The notes under the pieces: generated by a model
Told to the model about the DNA's origin: nothing
What the model saw: only the letters and a program-made list of their open reading frames with translations
Databases searched by the model: none
Assembly (NCBI GenBank): GCA_034110565.1
Contig: JAWUYY010000094.1
Location: forward strand, 1 to 18,887
DNA: 18,887 bases
Reading direction: 5' to 3'
Origin: Bermanella sp034110565
GTDB lineage: Bacteria; Pseudomonadota; Gammaproteobacteria; Pseudomonadales; Oceanobacteraceae
Shown here: positions 6,830 through 13,957 of the stretch, one piece after another
Layout of the letters: each line of letters starts with the position of its first letter
Numbering within the stretch: position 1 is the first letter of the stretch
Made by a program: the position numbers and the translations under genes

Positions 6830-8267
6830 CCGGTTGCTCCTTGGTTACTGGCTCATCTTCAGTTTGTTTTGCTTTTTCATAGGCTTCATCAATATTGCCT
6901 ATCATATAAAGCGCACTTTCTGGGTAGTCTTTAAATTCATCCGCGAGGATGCGTTCACAGCCATCTAAAGCATCACTGAGACTCACCAATTTTCCAGGCA
7001 GACTGGTGAACTGTTCGGTGGTAAAAAAGGGTTGCGTAAGAAAACGCTCCAAACGTCGAGCACGGTCCACCACCTTATGGTCTTCTGGTGATAACTGTTC
7101 CATACCCAGCATGGCAATAATATCTTTGAGCTGTGCATACTGTGCGAAGGTGCGGCGAACGGCCTGAGCAAGATCATAATGACGCTTGCCAATGACACTC
7201 ACCGTGGCCATTTTAGAATTAGACTGCAGTGGGTCAATCGCAGGGTATAAGCCTTCACTGGCCCGCTTGCGTGACAATACAATTGAGGCCGACAAGTGAG
7301 AAAACGTATGCACGGCCGCCGGATCGGTAAAATCATCTGCCGGCACATAAACCGCCTGAATAGAGGTAATGGCCCCACTGCCAGTATTCGCAATACGTTC
7401 TTCTAGCTGTGAGAGTTCGGTGCCCATGGTTGGCTGATAACCTAATCGCGCTGGCATCTGCCCCATCAATCCGGACACTTCCATGCCTGCCTGAATGAAT
7501 CGGAAAACATTGTCGACTAACAACAACACATCACGATGTTCGTCATCGCGGAAATACTCTGCCATGGTCAGCGCTGCATGACCGACTCGAAAGCGAGCAC
7601 CAGGAGGCTCATTCATTTGTCCAAACACCATGACCATGTTATCCAGAACACCCGCTTCTTTCATTTCACGGTAAAGCTCTTCCCCTTCGCGACAGCGTTC
7701 ACCTATGCCACAAAATATGCTGACGCCTGCATGCTGGCCCACCATGTTGTGGATCATCTCGCTTAAGAGTACGGTTTTGCCCACACCGGCTCCACCAAAT
7801 AAGCCCGCTTTTCCACCGCGCTCTAGCGGCATGAGTACATCAATTATTTTAATGCCGGTTTCAAATACCTGGCTCTTGGTAGGTCGTTGCGCCAATGCGG
7901 GAGGTTCGTTATGGACTGAGCGCCACTGGGTGTCCTTCAGGGGAGGTAGGCGATCAATGGTATTGCCAAATACATCAAACATTCGAGATAAAACAGCTCT
8001 ACCCACTTGAGCTTGTAATGGCCCGCCAGTGTCTTGCACCTTCATGCCACGGGCCAAGCCTTGGGTTGGGGTCAAAGCAATCCCTCTCACGCGCTTTTCA
8101 TCTATTTGAGAGAAGACTTCAATTGAAATGTGATTATCAATGCCTGTATGCAACAGCGAACGAATAGCAGGTAGTTGATTTTCAAATAGGACATCCACGA
8201 CACTGCCGCGTATCGAGATCACACTACCAGTATTAATTGGCTTGTCAGTCTGACTGCCCATATCCAT
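6804..8267 (-). CDS. atpD: N-ATPase F1 beta subunit (catalytic)
   Basis: This is the catalytic ATP-binding subunit. The 487-residue protein has a beta-type Walker A GGAGVGKT at 158-165, the catalytic glutamate in GIGERCREG (E190), and the Walker B region DVLLLVDNVFRF. QLSPED stands in place of the canonical DELSEED, and QPFF follows in the C-terminal helical domain. It is the first gene of the operon, 215 bp downstream of ybiT and after a terminator, so it should have its own promoter within 8268-8446. The annotated ATG at 8267 has AAGG only three bases away. The second ATG (residue 3, at 8261) has a nine-base spacing and may be the real start. The acidic C-terminal tail (TKEQPDASTPDAP) is encoded partly within the overlap with atpC. 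Confidence 0.95.
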   Translation of the reverse strand: MDMGSQTDKPINTGSVISIRGSVVDVLFENQLPAIRSLLHTGIDNHISIEVFSQIDEKRVRGIALTPTQGLARGMKVQDTGGPLQAQVGRAVLSRMFDVFGNTIDRLPPLKDTQWRSVHNEPPALAQRPTKSQVFETGIKIIDVLMPLERGGKAGLFGGAGVGKTVLLSEMIHNMVGQHAGVSIFCGIGERCREGEELYREMKEAGVLDNMVMVFGQMNEPPGARFRVGHAALTMAEYFRDDEHRDVLLLVDNVFRFIQAGMEVSGLMGQMPARLGYQPTMGTELSQLEERIANTGSGAITSIQAVYVPADDFTDPAAVHTFSHLSASIVLSRKRASEGLYPAIDPLQSNSKMATVSVIGKRHYDLAQAVRRTFAQYAQLKDIIAMLGMEQLSPEDHKVVDRARRLERFLTQPFFTTEQFTSLPGKLVSLSDALDGCERILADEFKDYPESALYMIGNIDEAYEKAKQTEDEPVTKEQPDASTPDAP

Positions 8268-8378
8268 TATCCTTTTAAAGCAATCTCATACTAAGAATGC
8301 CAGCTTTGTACAGGTAAGGAATTGTGTTGTGGGCTAACCTAAAGACGATATTCAACCCACCAAGAAAATTAGCGTATC

Positions 8379-8431
8379 ACGTTTAAAACGTATGACTAAG
8401 GGGGTTTACGCACCTAAGGGGGACTTAGGTG
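8379..8431. promoter_or_regulatory. Repeat-rich region upstream of the N-ATPase operon
   Basis: Three elements are packed here. CACCTAAG/CTTAGGTG forms a perfect 8-bp inverted repeat at 8411-8418 and 8424-8431 with a five-base loop. CTAAGGGGG occurs twice as a direct repeat, at 8396-8404 and 8414-8422, 18 bp apart. ACGTTT-A-AAACGT is a 6-bp-arm palindrome at 8379-8391. No T-run follows the hairpin on the minus strand, so it is not an obvious terminator. The region lies between the ybiT terminator and atpD, where operators would be expected. No strong -35/-10 pair was found; TTACCT-N18-TAGTAT just upstream of atpD is a weak candidate. The role is inferred. Confidence 0.45.
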
Positions 8432-8446
8432 ATATAACAGAGAAAG

Positions 8447-8478
8447 AATTGACTTAGCTCAGGTTAAGCTAAGTCAAT
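8447..8478 (-). terminator. Stem-loop terminator after ybiT
   Basis: A perfect 12-bp inverted repeat (ATTGACTTAGCT at 8448-8459, AGCTAAGTCAAT at 8467-8478) with a seven-base loop begins four bases after the ybiT stop. On the minus strand it is followed by the pyrimidine-rich tail TTCTTTCTCT. The stem is AT-rich, so termination may be incomplete. Confidence 0.7.
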
Positions 8479-8482
8479 AAGA

Positions 8483-10087
8483 TCAAGCGACTTTCTGATT
8501 AGCCGCTTTATTAGCTAGCAACTCGTCATAGGTGCCTTGGAAGTCGATTAATTGATTGTCTTTAATCTCAATTACTCGAGTGGCCAACGATGATACAAAC
8601 TCACGGTCATGGCTTACAAAGATCAAGGTGCCATCAAAGTCTTTTAAGGCATTGTTGAGCGCTTGGATGGATTCCATATCCAAGTGGTTAGTTGGCTCAT
8701 CCATGATTAAGACGTTTAAGTCCATCATCATTAATTTGCCAAACAATAGACGGTTTTTCTCACCACCTGAGCACACGCGGGCTTTTTTGTTGAAGTCATC
8801 CGCGGTAAATAATAAGCGACCTAACATGGCGCGAACTTTCAAATCATCATGCTTAACGGTGCGCCACTGGCTCATCCACTCAAACAAGGTTAAGTCTGTA
8901 TTAAAGTCTTCAGTGCTGTCTTGTGGGCAATAACCGATGGTTGCGTTATCAGACCATTTCACCACGCCGTGTTCTGGGGTTAACTCATTCATTAAGCAAC
9001 GCAAGAACGTCGTTTTACCGGCACCGTTTTCACCGATAACCGCTAACTTAGAGCCCGCATCCAATAAGATGTCGCCGCCTTTAAACAAGGTTTCACCGTC
9101 AAAGCCGTGGGACAATTGCTCTAGTTCTAATACTTGGCGATGTAGCTTCTTATCTTGACGTAAACTAATAGACGGCGTTTGACGAGAAGTTTGCTTCACT
9201 TCGTCTAACGTAATTTTGTCCATTTTCTTAGCACGAGACTGAGCCTGCTTAGACTTAGAGGCGTTAGCAGAGAAACGATTTACGAACGCTTGTAGCTCAT
9301 CAATCTCAGCACTTTTCTTAGCGTTCTCACCTAATAGCTGATCACGAATCAAGGTGGACGCTTCTATGAAGTACTCATAGTTACCAGGGTAAATACGCAA
9401 CTCGCCGTAATCGATATCGGCCATGTGAGTACACACTGAGTTTAAGAAGTGACGATCGTGAGAAATAATGATCATGGTGCTTTTGCGTTTATTCAACACA
9501 TCGGCCAACCAGTTAATCGTGTCGATGTCCAAGTTGTTGGTTGGCTCATCGAGCAACAGGATTTCAGGGTTTGCAAACAGAGACTGAGCCAATAGCACGC
9601 GTAATTTCCAACCCGGAGCCAATTGCTTCATCAAGCCATAATGGAATTCTTCTTCGATACCCGCTTCAAGCAAGATTTCACCGGCGCGACTTTCAGCACT
9701 GTAACCATCCATCTCGGCGTATTGGGCTTCTAGGTCACCCACTAACATACCGTCTTCTTCGGTCATATCCGGTTTGGCATAGATGGCATCACGGGCTTGT
9801 TTGATTTTCCAAAGCTCTACATCACCCATGATCACGGCGTCCACCACCGAGTACTCTTCAAAAGCGTACTGATCCTGGCTCAAGGTACCGACCTTATACC
9901 CAGGGGTAATTGATAGATTGCCTGACGTTGGTATTAATTCGCCACTCAAAATCTTCATGAACGTGGATTTACCACAACCATTTGCGCCAATTAGGCCGTA
10001 GCGGTTGCCATGGCCAAACTGTGCTGAGATGTTTTCAAACAAAGGCTCGGCGCCAAATTGCATGGTGATGTTTGCGGTTGTAATCAA
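8483..10087 (-). CDS. ybiT: ABC-F family ATPase YbiT (ribosome-associated translation factor)
   Basis: ABC-F proteins bind the ribosomal E site and modulate translation; they have no membrane domain. The 534-residue protein has two ATPase cassettes. The first has Walker A GANGCGKST at 34-42 and LLLDEPTNNLD, with the degenerate signature APGWKLR that E. coli YbiT also shows. The second has GENGAGKTT, the signature CSGGEKNR and LIMDEPTNHLD. A charged linker between them (NAKKSAEIDELQAFVNRFSA region) is the P-site tRNA interaction motif of the family. The start codon is TTG at 10087: AGGA lies seven bases upstream and the N-terminus (MITTANITMQFG) then aligns residue for residue with E. coli YbiT (MLVSSNVTMQFG). 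The gene is a single unit with its own promoter and terminator. Confidence 0.93.
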   Translation of the reverse strand: MITTANITMQFGAEPLFENISAQFGHGNRYGLIGANGCGKSTFMKILSGELIPTSGNLSITPGYKVGTLSQDQYAFEEYSVVDAVIMGDVELWKIKQARDAIYAKPDMTEEDGMLVGDLEAQYAEMDGYSAESRAGEILLEAGIEEEFHYGLMKQLAPGWKLRVLLAQSLFANPEILLLDEPTNNLDIDTINWLADVLNKRKSTMIIISHDRHFLNSVCTHMADIDYGELRIYPGNYEYFIEASTLIRDQLLGENAKKSAEIDELQAFVNRFSANASKSKQAQSRAKKMDKITLDEVKQTSRQTPSISLRQDKKLHRQVLELEQLSHGFDGETLFKGGDILLDAGSKLAVIGENGAGKTTFLRCLMNELTPEHGVVKWSDNATIGYCPQDSTEDFNTDLTLFEWMSQWRTVKHDDLKVRAMLGRLLFTADDFNKKARVCSGGEKNRLLFGKLMMMDLNVLIMDEPTNHLDMESIQALNNALKDFDGTLIFVSHDREFVSSLATRVIEIKDNQLIDFQGTYDELLANKAANQKVA

Positions 10088-10152
10088 GAAGGTATCCTGG
10101 GGCGGGAGCTAGTAAAGCATCGGTGCCGACATAAAGGTGATAATTGGGGCGC

Positions 10153-10181
10153 ACTATATAGATAGAGGCGTGTTTTGTCGA
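10153..10181 (-). promoter_or_regulatory. Sigma70-type promoter of ybiT
   Basis: On the minus strand TCGACA (10176-10181) and TATAGT (10153-10158) are separated by exactly 17 bp. They are followed by a GC-rich discriminator (GCGCCCC), a pattern often linked to stringent, growth-rate-dependent control. The leader to the TTG start is about 60 bases. Confidence 0.7.
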
Positions 10182-10214
10182 GACAGCTGTACAGTTATCG
10201 AACAATTTAAAAGC

Positions 10215-10241
10215 AAAAAGCCAGCAATCGCTGGCTTTTTT
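10215..10241. terminator. Bidirectional Rho-independent terminator after ytoQ
   Basis: GCCAGC (10220-10225) pairs with GCTGGC (10230-10235) around an AATC loop, flanked by A5 (10215-10219) and T6 (10236-10241). The same hairpin gives a T-run in either direction. On the minus strand it ends the long mla-murA-his-ytoQ block and separates it from ybiT. Confidence 0.92.
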
Positions 10242-10262
10242 GTCTTGAAGCGCTAATTTCGT

Positions 10263-10709
10263 TTATTCAGCCGCAATCACATACTTTAAGATCTCTACAA
10301 TCTGCTCTGGAGTTTGCGCCCAAGCCATGGCCGCACCGTCGACTTCTTTTAACGGGTGGATAATACTTTCATCATGCAAAGTAATATAAGGTTTACCTAG
10401 GGCGGCGCACATACCCGCATCAAACGCGGCGTTCCACTGTTTGTACTTATCACCAAAACGCACCACCGCCATATCGCAATGTTCGATCATGTTTTTAGTA
10501 CGAATGGCGTTTACTTTTGACGACTTATGATCACGCCAAAAGCTATTTTCTTCAGTGCCCAGTACATCACCCGCAGCATCACTTGCTGCATGATTAGTCA
10601 CTGCAGAAGTGAACGCCACTGGCAAGTTCAACGCTTTGGCGCCTTGCTCAATTTGCTGGCGCCAATCGGTATGAATTTCACCCGACAAATAAACAGTCCA
10701 GATTTTCAT
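10263..10709 (-). CDS. YtoQ-family protein (nucleoside deoxyribosyltransferase-like fold)
   Basis: The protein is 148 residues from the ATG at 10707-10709. A GGAG lies about seven bases upstream, and the characteristic family opening MKIWTVYLSGEIHTDWR begins there, so the longer in-frame extension upstream is rejected. YtoQ proteins are assigned to a nucleoside 2-deoxyribosyltransferase-related family. Visible conserved pieces are the N-terminal YLSGEIHTDW, a central DHKSSKVNAIRTKNMIEHCD segment (about residues 63-82), and WNAAFDAGMCAALGKPYITLHD near 95-116, which has the look of a nucleotide-binding Rossmann-like end. No biochemical role is firmly established to my knowledge, so substrate and pathway are left open. 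It starts 19 bases after hisC, before the strong terminator, so it is very likely co-transcribed with hisC. Confidence 0.85.
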   Translation of the reverse strand: MKIWTVYLSGEIHTDWRQQIEQGAKALNLPVAFTSAVTNHAASDAAGDVLGTEENSFWRDHKSSKVNAIRTKNMIEHCDMAVVRFGDKYKQWNAAFDAGMCAALGKPYITLHDESIIHPLKEVDGAAMAWAQTPEQIVEILKYVIAAE

Positions 10710-10728
10710 AATTTCTCCATTACACTGA

Positions 10729-11817
10729 TTACTGAACGCATCCGGACACGGCGATTTCATTAAGCGCGCCCACTAAACGTTCATTTTGATTGGTGGTCCC
10801 CACGGTAATACGCAGACAGTTATTGAGTAATGGATGGCTACCATCTAGGCATTTAATTAATATGCCTTTTTCTTTTAACGCTTCAAACCAATTTCGCGCC
10901 ATACCATCCGGTGTGCGAACCAAAACAAAATTAGCCTCACTTGGAAATACTTCCAAGCCAACAATCGCCGATAAATCTGTCATCAATACTAAGCGGTCTA
11001 CACGTAATTGCTCAGTTTGCATCAGCAACATATCGAAATGCTCTAATGCAAATAATGCACTGGCTTGAGTTAAAGAATTAATATTGTAAGGCATGCGGAT
11101 TTTTTCTAATTCACTCAACCATTCTTTTGAGCCAATCAACAAGCCTAAACGTAAACCAGCCAAGCCCACTTTAGACAAAGTACGCATCACTAGAACGTGA
11201 TCGTATTTTTCTAATAAATTCAGGTGATCCGCATCGGTAAACGCCGTATAAGCTTCATCTAAAACCACTAATCCTTGTGATGCTTCGATGATATGTTTAA
11301 TGGCCACTTCATCCCAAAGATTGCCCGTTGGGTTATTAGGCTGTGCTAAGAAAATCAATTCGGGGTCGTGTTCTTTAATGGCGGCCAACATAGCGGGCTC
11401 GTCTAATTCAAAATCTGCCGTTAACGGCACACCTACATAATTAAGACCACAGAAAATAGCGATCATTTTATACATCACAAAACCCGGTTCTGGCGCTAAA
11501 ATAGTCGCACCCGGTTTTGCCACGGCCATAGCCAGCATTTGAATAATTTCGTCGCTGCCGTTACCCAATAAAATATCGTACTGCGCCTTCACGCCCATCT
11601 CTTCACGCAGCGCGTCTTTGACCATTTGTCCGCTGGCATCTGGGTAGCGATTAATGGGCACGTCTTTTAATAAATCGGCCCAAGCTTCACGGGCAACCGC
11701 TGGCCAGATGTATGGGTTCTCCATGGCATCCAGCTTAATCATGCCAGCGGCACTTGGCACAGGATAAGCGGTTAAATCTAAAATTTCTTGGCGAATAAGT
11801 TTTTTAACACGAGACAT
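10729..11817 (-). CDS. hisC: Histidinol-phosphate aminotransferase
   Basis: This PLP-dependent enzyme converts imidazole-acetol phosphate and glutamate to histidinol phosphate and 2-oxoglutarate in histidine synthesis. The 362-residue protein has class I/II aminotransferase landmarks: NNPTGN at 161-166, LDEAY at 186-190 (the PLP-pyridine aspartate) and the PLP lysine K216 in TLSKVGLAGLRLG. The ATG at 11817 has a modest AGAG ribosome-binding site. It follows hisD by 110 bp, and that gap holds a terminator-like hairpin, so expression of hisC may be partly uncoupled from hisGD. The same hisG-hisD-hisC order behind murA is known in Pseudomonas. Confidence 0.94.
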   Translation of the reverse strand: MSRVKKLIRQEILDLTAYPVPSAAGMIKLDAMENPYIWPAVAREAWADLLKDVPINRYPDASGQMVKDALREEMGVKAQYDILLGNGSDEIIQMLAMAVAKPGATILAPEPGFVMYKMIAIFCGLNYVGVPLTADFELDEPAMLAAIKEHDPELIFLAQPNNPTGNLWDEVAIKHIIEASQGLVVLDEAYTAFTDADHLNLLEKYDHVLVMRTLSKVGLAGLRLGLLIGSKEWLSELEKIRMPYNINSLTQASALFALEHFDMLLMQTEQLRVDRLVLMTDLSAIVGLEVFPSEANFVLVRTPDGMARNWFEALKEKGILIKCLDGSHPLLNNCLRITVGTTNQNERLVGALNEIAVSGCVQ

Positions 11818-11836
11818 GTGAATTTCTCTTAAACAA

Positions 11837-11865
11837 AAACCCTAAGGTTAAAAACGTTAGGGTTT
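11837..11865 (-). terminator. Terminator-like hairpin between hisD and hisC
   Basis: On the minus strand AAACCCTAA and TTAGGGTTT form a 9-bp stem (11857-11865 with 11837-11845). It is extended inward by GTT/AAC after one mismatch and followed by TTTTTGTTT. This fits a Rho-independent terminator or attenuator located 20 bases before the hisC start. No leader peptide rich in histidine is visible in 11866-11927. Confidence 0.65.
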
Positions 11866-11927
11866 GATTGTTATTCTAATTGAAAGGTCGTTTGCCATTA
11901 CAGCGTCAACACCTGATCAAGCTAGCT

Positions 11928-13232
11928 TTAATCTTTGATACGGTATTCAGCTGAACGTGCATGGGCCGTTAAAGACTCACCGCGCGCGAGCACAGAAGCA
12001 ATTTTACCCATTTCGCTTGCGCCATCTGCACTGCACATAATCAGTGAGCTGCGCTTTTGAAAGTCATACACGCCTAGCGGGCTTGAAAAACGCGCCGTCC
12101 CAGATGTTGGTAATACGTGATTTGGCCCAGCGCAATAATCGCCTAATGCTTCTGCAGTGTAACGACCCATAAATATCGCACCTGCGTGGCGAATTTGTTT
12201 CGCCATAGCTTCAGGTTCTTCTACGGATAATTCCAAGTGTTCAGGTGCTATACGGTTAGCAAGATCGATGGCTTCTTGTTCATTTTGCACTTTGACTAAT
12301 GCACCGCGACCCGTAAGGGATGCACGAATAATAGCTTCGCGCTCCATGGTCGGTAATAATTTTTGGATGCTGGCTTCTACTTGTTTTAAGTAATCACCAT
12401 CCCAAGAGATTAAAATTGATTGGGCATCTTCATCGTGTTCCGCTTGGCTAAACAAATCCATGGCAATCCAGTCTGGATTGGTTTTACCATCACACACCAC
12501 TAGAATTTCAGACGGGCCTGCAATCATATCAATGCCCACTTCGCCAAACACAAAGCGTTTTGCGGTGGCCACAAAAATATTCCCAGGACCCACAATTTTA
12601 TCGACTTTAGGAATGGTTTCAGTTCCGTAAGCCAGAGCAGCAACGGCTTGTGCACCGCCTACGGTAAAGCAACGGGTTACGCCTGCGGCTGCAGCTGCGG
12701 CTAATACTAATTGATTCACTTCGCCGCCCGGTGTCGGCACAACCATGATGATTTCTTTTACCCCTGCTACATGTGCAGGAATGGCATTCATTAAGACACT
12801 GGATGGATATGCTGCTTTACCACCCGGCACATAAATGCCCACGCGATCCATAGCGGTGACTTGTTGGCCCAAAACCGTACCGTCTTCTTCTTGATACTGC
12901 CAAGATTCACTGCGCTGCTTATCGTGGTAACGACGCACACGCTCAGCCGCTTGTAATAATGCTGTGCGGCGTTCTTGCGGCAAGGTATCAAGTGCTTCTT
13001 GTAATTGCGCTTGGCCGATTTCCAGTTGTGTCATGCTATTAACTTGCAGATGGTCAAATTTATTACTGAATTCGACTACCGCTTCATCACCACGGTTTTT
13101 AACTTGATGCAGAATATCTAAAACCGTTTTTTGCACTTGTTGATCTGATACCGATTCCCACGATAACAAATCATCCATGGCTTGGGTGAAGTCTGCTTGC
13201 TGGCTATCTAACGTTCGCATTTGAAACGACAT
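11928..13232 (-). CDS. hisD: Histidinol dehydrogenase
   Basis: This zinc enzyme oxidises histidinol to histidine in two NAD-dependent steps, the last reactions of the pathway. The 434-residue length is normal for the family. Expected zinc ligands and catalytic residues are visible: Gln and His in SQAEHDEDAQS, the Glu-His catalytic pair in IAPEHLELSVE, Asp in GDYCAGPNHVLPTSG, and the C-terminal His in SLTAHARSAEYR. The IAGPSEILVV segment is the usual family signature. The ATG at 13232 has AGAGG about six bases upstream. It lies 61 bp behind hisG and is very likely on the same message; a hairpin after its stop may limit readthrough into hisC. Confidence 0.95.
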   Translation of the reverse strand: MSFQMRTLDSQQADFTQAMDDLLSWESVSDQQVQKTVLDILHQVKNRGDEAVVEFSNKFDHLQVNSMTQLEIGQAQLQEALDTLPQERRTALLQAAERVRRYHDKQRSESWQYQEEDGTVLGQQVTAMDRVGIYVPGGKAAYPSSVLMNAIPAHVAGVKEIIMVVPTPGGEVNQLVLAAAAAAGVTRCFTVGGAQAVAALAYGTETIPKVDKIVGPGNIFVATAKRFVFGEVGIDMIAGPSEILVVCDGKTNPDWIAMDLFSQAEHDEDAQSILISWDGDYLKQVEASIQKLLPTMEREAIIRASLTGRGALVKVQNEQEAIDLANRIAPEHLELSVEEPEAMAKQIRHAGAIFMGRYTAEALGDYCAGPNHVLPTSGTARFSSPLGVYDFQKRSSLIMCSADGASEMGKIASVLARGESLTAHARSAEYRIKD

Positions 13233-13293
13233 ACTTGCCTCTTACACTTTTGCTAACTACAACTTGGACTAACTGTAACGTAGGGCTAATTGC

Positions 13294-13935
13294 TTAGCGT
13301 CTACGCTCTACCGCTTGGGCTAACTTATCAATAATCGGTTGAATCTGACGATGCTTCATTTTCATAGCAGCTTTACCCACCACTAAACGAGAACTGATAG
13401 GCGCGATTAAGTCACGTTCTTCAAGACCGTTGGCTTTTAAGGTGTTGCCGGTGTCGACGATATCGACGATCAAATCCGCCAGCCCCATAATCGGCGCTAA
13501 TTCCATACCGCCGTATAACTTGATGATATCCGCTTGTTTGCCTTGCTCAGCAAAATAACGCTTAGTGATACCCACAAATTTAGACGCCACTTTAATGCGC
13601 CCTTGCGGTGCTGGAGCACCTTTTAATGCCGCCGTCATTAGTCGACAAGTGGCAATGTTTAAATCTAATGGCTCGTACAAACCTGTACTGTCAGCTTCCA
13701 TCAATACATCTTTGCCGGCAACGCCAATATCCGCTGCACCATATTGCACATACGTAGGCACGTCAGTGGCACGAATCACCACTAATTTAATATGCTCATG
13801 ATTGGTATCAAAAATCAGCTTACGACTTTTTTTAATATCTTCTGCTGGCACAATGCCCGCTTCAGCAAAAAGCGGCAGTGTGTCATCTAAAATTCGACCC
13901 TTGGATAACGCAATGGTCAATGGCTGTTGGCTCAT
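13294..13935 (-). CDS. hisG: ATP phosphoribosyltransferase, short form (HisG)
   Basis: This enzyme catalyses the first, committed step of histidine synthesis: ATP plus PRPP to phosphoribosyl-ATP. The protein is 213 residues from the ATG at 13933-13935, chosen because AAGGA lies six bases upstream and MSQQPLTIALSKGRI is the standard N-terminus. The in-frame extension upstream overlaps murA and is rejected. The PRPP-binding motif (DIVDTGNTLKANGL, about residues 163-176) is intact. The C-terminal allosteric domain of long-form HisG is absent, so this is the short type, which needs the HisZ partner for activity and histidine feedback. No hisZ lies in the window. It starts 22 bases after murA and precedes hisD. 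Confidence 0.94.
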   Translation of the reverse strand: MSQQPLTIALSKGRILDDTLPLFAEAGIVPAEDIKKSRKLIFDTNHEHIKLVVIRATDVPTYVQYGAADIGVAGKDVLMEADSTGLYEPLDLNIATCRLMTAALKGAPAPQGRIKVASKFVGITKRYFAEQGKQADIIKLYGGMELAPIMGLADLIVDIVDTGNTLKANGLEERDLIAPISSRLVVGKAAMKMKHRQIQPIIDKLAQAVERRR

Positions 13936-13957
13936 GTTTAATCCTTGATGCTTTCGC

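Noticed and set aside
6983..7393. Two minus-strand frames inside atpD in another frame
   Set aside because: They overlap conserved beta-subunit sequence in a different frame and show no protein-like features.
1417..8267. Genomic-island or mobile-element origin of the N-ATPase operon
   Set aside because: The family is known to be spread laterally, but no integrase, transposase, tRNA or boundary repeat is seen here, and base use does not stand out by eye.
8290..8312. Sigma54-like TGGCA ... TTGC on the minus strand before atpD
   Set aside because: The GG-to-GC spacing is too long for a sigma54 promoter (GG-N10-GC is required).
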